Positions 61,112 through 64,000 of a DNA stretch of 64,000 bases are shown one piece after another; position 1 is the first letter of the stretch; every line of letters starts with the position of its first letter. The notes under the pieces were generated by a model. The model ran no database searches. It was not told the origin of the DNA and saw nothing but the letters and a program-made list of their open reading frames with translations. The stretch is from Hofstenia miamia (Eukaryota; Xenacoelomorpha; Acoela), in NCBI GenBank assembly GCA_004352715.1, contig SCFE01000012.1, forward strand, positions 865,890 through 929,889, read 5' to 3'. Position numbers and translations under genes: made by a program.

Positions 61112-62691
61112 AATTAACCATTAATAATTCAACACAGTTTAGCTTAAGCACAATATGGCCTTTACCGGGGCAGATCGTCACTGCTGTTGAATATAAGTGT
61201 ATTGACTAATGAGAATGAATGCCATCAAAAGATCATTGGAGAACCAAGCATAGATCGTAAGGCTGAACTTACTTGCTGAGCATCAGACCTACCCCTAGCT
61301 CTTCCTCGATAGAAAAATCAATTTAGTTTCTCATTGGGGACTCAGTAATAACTTAAAAAAAATTGAAAAGCAAACAATTCTTATCAAACCAAGAGTATAA
61401 TTGCAAATGCATACACAGGTTTCCCTAGGTTTAACATATTTAAATTTAAGTAAATAATTACAGGTAGCAGAACTACCTCATGTACGGTTTTTAAAAATTC
61501 AAATAAACAACAAATGACGTCACTACACATTTCACGGTTTTCGGGAATTTTCGCCCAACGCTTTTGTGAGGGCTGACTATTTCCAGAAAATAAATGCACT
61601 GCTGCTACACACCCACCCAAGCGATTACTAAAAGTTTATAAGAAATATTTGTGAAAAAGTTTGTGATGTTGAAACAAAATTAGAGGACTAAAGCGTGAAC
61701 TAAAACTTTGTTTAAATGTCGATTGCGATCTCTGTTCGGTAGAGAAGGTTGTACACATTATCTAAGCATTGTAATATCCTGGTGTTTTTCCAGTTGGTTC
61801 CTGTGAAGTCTTCCTCGCGAGTTAACTGGGCAAAGGTTTTGATTTCAGTTCACTGAAAATTTTAGTATTTGATATATTGTAAATTGTAGTCTTTTTAGGC
61901 ATCTCGATAGAATTCTTTCTCTTATATTGGGGAAAATTGAAATTGCCAAGTTCCTTAAATGTTGTATTTAGGTGGTCTATTATTCTTGTTTTTTCTGTTG
62001 TAGTTTGGTTATCAATACTTAATTCATTAATTCAGAAAAACGTTCAGTTCAATTGTGTTCTCTGGTTACTTAGTTAGAATCACTGTTGCTCTAGTTAATG
62101 TTCCCTAAGCGACCTTCTGCTTTGACATTAAGTCCTCTGGCATAGTTCTCTCTAGATTCAACCCAGTGATTCTACAATAAATACAGGTACTGTACATGTA
62201 CATATAATTTGTATTTGAGTGCCGTAGAGATTCGTGAGCCATATGGGCAATTCTGGAAATATTTTCCATAAATATTAGTACAATCAAATTTTTAGCACTG
62301 CTAGTTTGCAAACCTAAACTATTTCTAGCCACTCTGATACGAAATGTTGGCTCTACTACTAAATGCACGACTTTGGATTGTATTTTTAGAAATAAACATT
62401 GTAAATAAATATTTTAGATACTTTATAGTATTTATAAAAATTTAAAATATCATTTAGTTGCGAAAAATGTAATCTAGCCATTTAAACAAAAATATCAATC
62501 AAAAACAATTTTATATGAGGAGCCTTAATTCACAAAACTGAACAAAGTGTTACCTAACAAAAAAAGATTATAAGAAAGTAGGAGCTTTTAACAGAGTACT
62601 AGAGATTAAATAAAACTCAAATGAAAAGTTGTTCACTCTTAATTTAAATAAAATGATAATATATTAAATTTTGAGGGAAATTTTTAAAAGC
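61112..62691. other. Intergenic, nothing coding recognised
   Basis: TGACGTCA occurs at 61505. Frames at 61384-61620 and 62105-62368 (both minus) lack splice or start support. The last 100 bp probably holds the promoter of the next gene, but I see no clear TATA box. Confidence 0.4.
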
Positions 62692-63180
62692 ATGATGTTG
62701 AATAGTTTGATAATTATTCTCTGTTGCTTTGTAATAATATCACCAAATAATATTGAAAACCAATATAGTATATGTTTTCGTACAGGGAGCGAAACAGTAT
62801 TTGGCAATCCCAAATATTCTCTATGTAGTACAACTGGCAGATGCTCAGAGCCTATGGATCTCCTATATATGAAGGAAGACTCGTGGAAATGCTTTACAGA
62901 AAAACTACCATCGATGTTTAAGAAAGGGAATTTAATTGACGTAAAAATAGTGAAACCTACTTGGGTCTTTAGATATTATAGTTGGTCAGTGATTTCCGTT
63001 GTTTTTGTCAAATGCAATAATGACGTTCCAGTATTCACAAGATCTAATGGGTCAAGAGTATTAAATCTAAAAAAAAATCACACTATTACCTTAGTATGGG
63101 CTAATGCTGATACTTGTGATGACTCTTCAAAGTACATAGATAAAGCCAAGGTTAAAGAACTATGTTGTTACAAAAAATGA
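62692..63180 (+). CDS. Cysteine-rich secreted protein, single exon
   Basis: A 162-residue protein from ATG 62692 (a second ATG follows at once) to TGA 63178-63180; a TTG 21 nt upstream is in frame but is not a likely start. Residues 3-18 (LNSLIIILCCFVIIS) form a clear signal peptide, so it is probably secreted. The mature part has eight cysteines, in ICFRTG, LCSTTGRC, WKCF, VKCN, DTCD and LCC. Two N-glycosylation sites are visible (NGS, NHT). No membrane segment follows. AATAAA lies 42 nt after the stop. I do not recognise the family. The lack of introns and good frame suggest a real small gene or a retrocopy. Confidence 0.6.
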   Translation: MMLNSLIIILCCFVIISPNNIENQYSICFRTGSETVFGNPKYSLCSTTGRCSEPMDLLYMKEDSWKCFTEKLPSMFKKGNLIDVKIVKPTWVFRYYSWSVISVVFVKCNNDVPVFTRSNGSRVLNLKKNHTITLVWANADTCDDSSKYIDKAKVKELCCYKK

Positions 63181-63221
63181 CAATAATTCCCAGTTGTATG
63201 AATATTTTAAAAAAATCGTAA

Positions 63222-63227
63222 AATAAA
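63222..63227 (+). promoter_or_regulatory. Polyadenylation signal
   Basis: AATAAA 42 nt downstream of the secreted-protein stop codon, same strand. Confidence 0.6.
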
Positions 63228-63842
63228 GATATAATAGAATTGCTTTATTTGAATAGATTTATAGAAATCGAAAATATTATTGAATAAAAACAAATTAGTT
63301 TTTCAGAATTCCTTTTAGGCCTACTGAACTAAATGCTTAGCTAAGAGTTTTAGTACATTTTTCGTTCAAAATTTTCTTTCTTATAGTCTTCATAATGTCA
63401 TTTATTCTGCTGTCCATCAAAATATTATTGGCGTAGGGAAATCGTTCCTACTTTTGATTTTTCATCAGATGATATGTAAATGTATAAATATATTTGGGCG
63501 AAACTCTAATTTTGTCTGAAAAATATGAAATATTTTTGAATTGAGAATATTGAAACTGAGAAAGAGGTGGACAAGGTCTATCTAACCTGGGGTGGGACGA
63601 GCTGGGTTGTTTCGAATAAGAGAAGATGGGAAGTTTTGGAAATTACAGGCTAAATAAAATGAATTATATGACAAGCAAAATTTAGAACAACGTATTCTGA
63701 TATTTTATAATAAGGTATTTTATTTCCATTTAACTGGAAAATTCTAATAAACTAATTACACTACAGGCTAAAATATCATTTGACAGACTGGGCCTGGTTG
63801 AGTTTGAGAAATTCTAATAACAGTCTTTCCTCGCCATATATG
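63228..63842. other. Noncoding stretch before the Tc1 transposase
   Basis: AT-rich. The left end of the Tc1-like element should lie here, but I could not find a terminal repeat matching the one at 1917-1946. Confidence 0.4.
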
Positions 63843-64000
63843 ATGCCTCTTGCCATCCGCGAGTTAATTATCTCCAAACATTTGGAAGGGATGAGTCAAC
63901 ATAATTCAGCCCGACTTGTAGAGCGACCTCGAAGTACTGTCAGGGATATCATCAGATGTTTCACTTCTAAAAACACCATTGCCCCTAAGCTAAAGTCCAA
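63843..64000 (+). CDS. Tc1-like transposase, N-terminal part (runs off window)
   Basis: From ATG 63843 the frame is open for 52 codons to the window end. It matches the Tc1 N-terminal helix-turn-helix: LAIRELIISKHLEGMSQ (helix 1-2), ARLVERPRSTVRDIIRCF (turn and recognition helix) and then a basic linker. In the family this half binds the terminal repeats, and the DDE nuclease follows. It has no stop within the visible part, so this copy may be younger than the fragment at 1221-1946. The two need not be the same family, since they share no domain here. Confidence 0.7.
   Translation, partial: MPLAIRELIISKHLEGMSQHNSARLVERPRSTVRDIIRCFTSKNTIAPKLKS

Overview
This is an AT-rich, intron-rich, repeat-laden window from an invertebrate animal genome. 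The genes have GT..AG introns of tens of bases to several kb and AATAAA polyadenylation signals. I see no operon structure, CRISPR array or phage genes. An annexin and a chondroitin N-acetylgalactosaminyltransferase-like gene place it in Metazoa. I cannot name the phylum; decayed hAT, Tc1 and LINE copies plus patchy CpG loss fit many marine invertebrates.

Six gene models have usable support. (1) 5818-8042, minus: four phase-consistent exons, 397 codons, Ser/Pro-rich, family unknown. (2) 14362-14521, minus: the last exon of an unrecognised gene. (3) 21448-21916, minus: the 3' exons of an unrecognised gene, including a cassette exon that would create a stop at its splice junction. (4) 22902-24118, minus: a chondroitin GalNAc-transferase-like enzyme. 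(5) 33973-39933, minus: a seven-exon annexin with an acidic 36-nt exon inside repeat 1. (6) 62692-63180, plus: a single-exon cysteine-rich secreted protein. Weaker exon candidates lie at 12356-12618, 14757-14917 and 48232-48498.

Most of the rest is transposon debris. A hAT copy at 1-2335 is split by a Tc1-like fragment; a second hAT copy (ZMYM1/TTF-type) lies at 3565-5698, and hAT pieces at 18712-19211 and 51665-52240. Non-autonomous elements with terminal inverted repeats lie at 26443-27070, 28404-29056, 29509-29897, 46665-47172 and 60579-61111. LINE remains lie at 22040-22460, 32990-33440, 53290-53525 and 56950-59850. A new Tc1-like transposase begins at 63843 and runs off the window.

The strongest large-scale signal is a domain from about 14530 to 21540 that is almost free of CpG, with sharp edges. 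It holds a large inverted repeat of about 231-bp arms around an assembly gap. Six assembly gaps (11505-11709, 15777-16270, 26893-27033, 41925-42058, 47035-47142, 49540-49726) mostly sit in tandem or inverted repeats. I found no convincing new multi-gene system. The best candidates for something undescribed are the annexin acidic microexon, the stop-creating cassette exon and the CpG desert.
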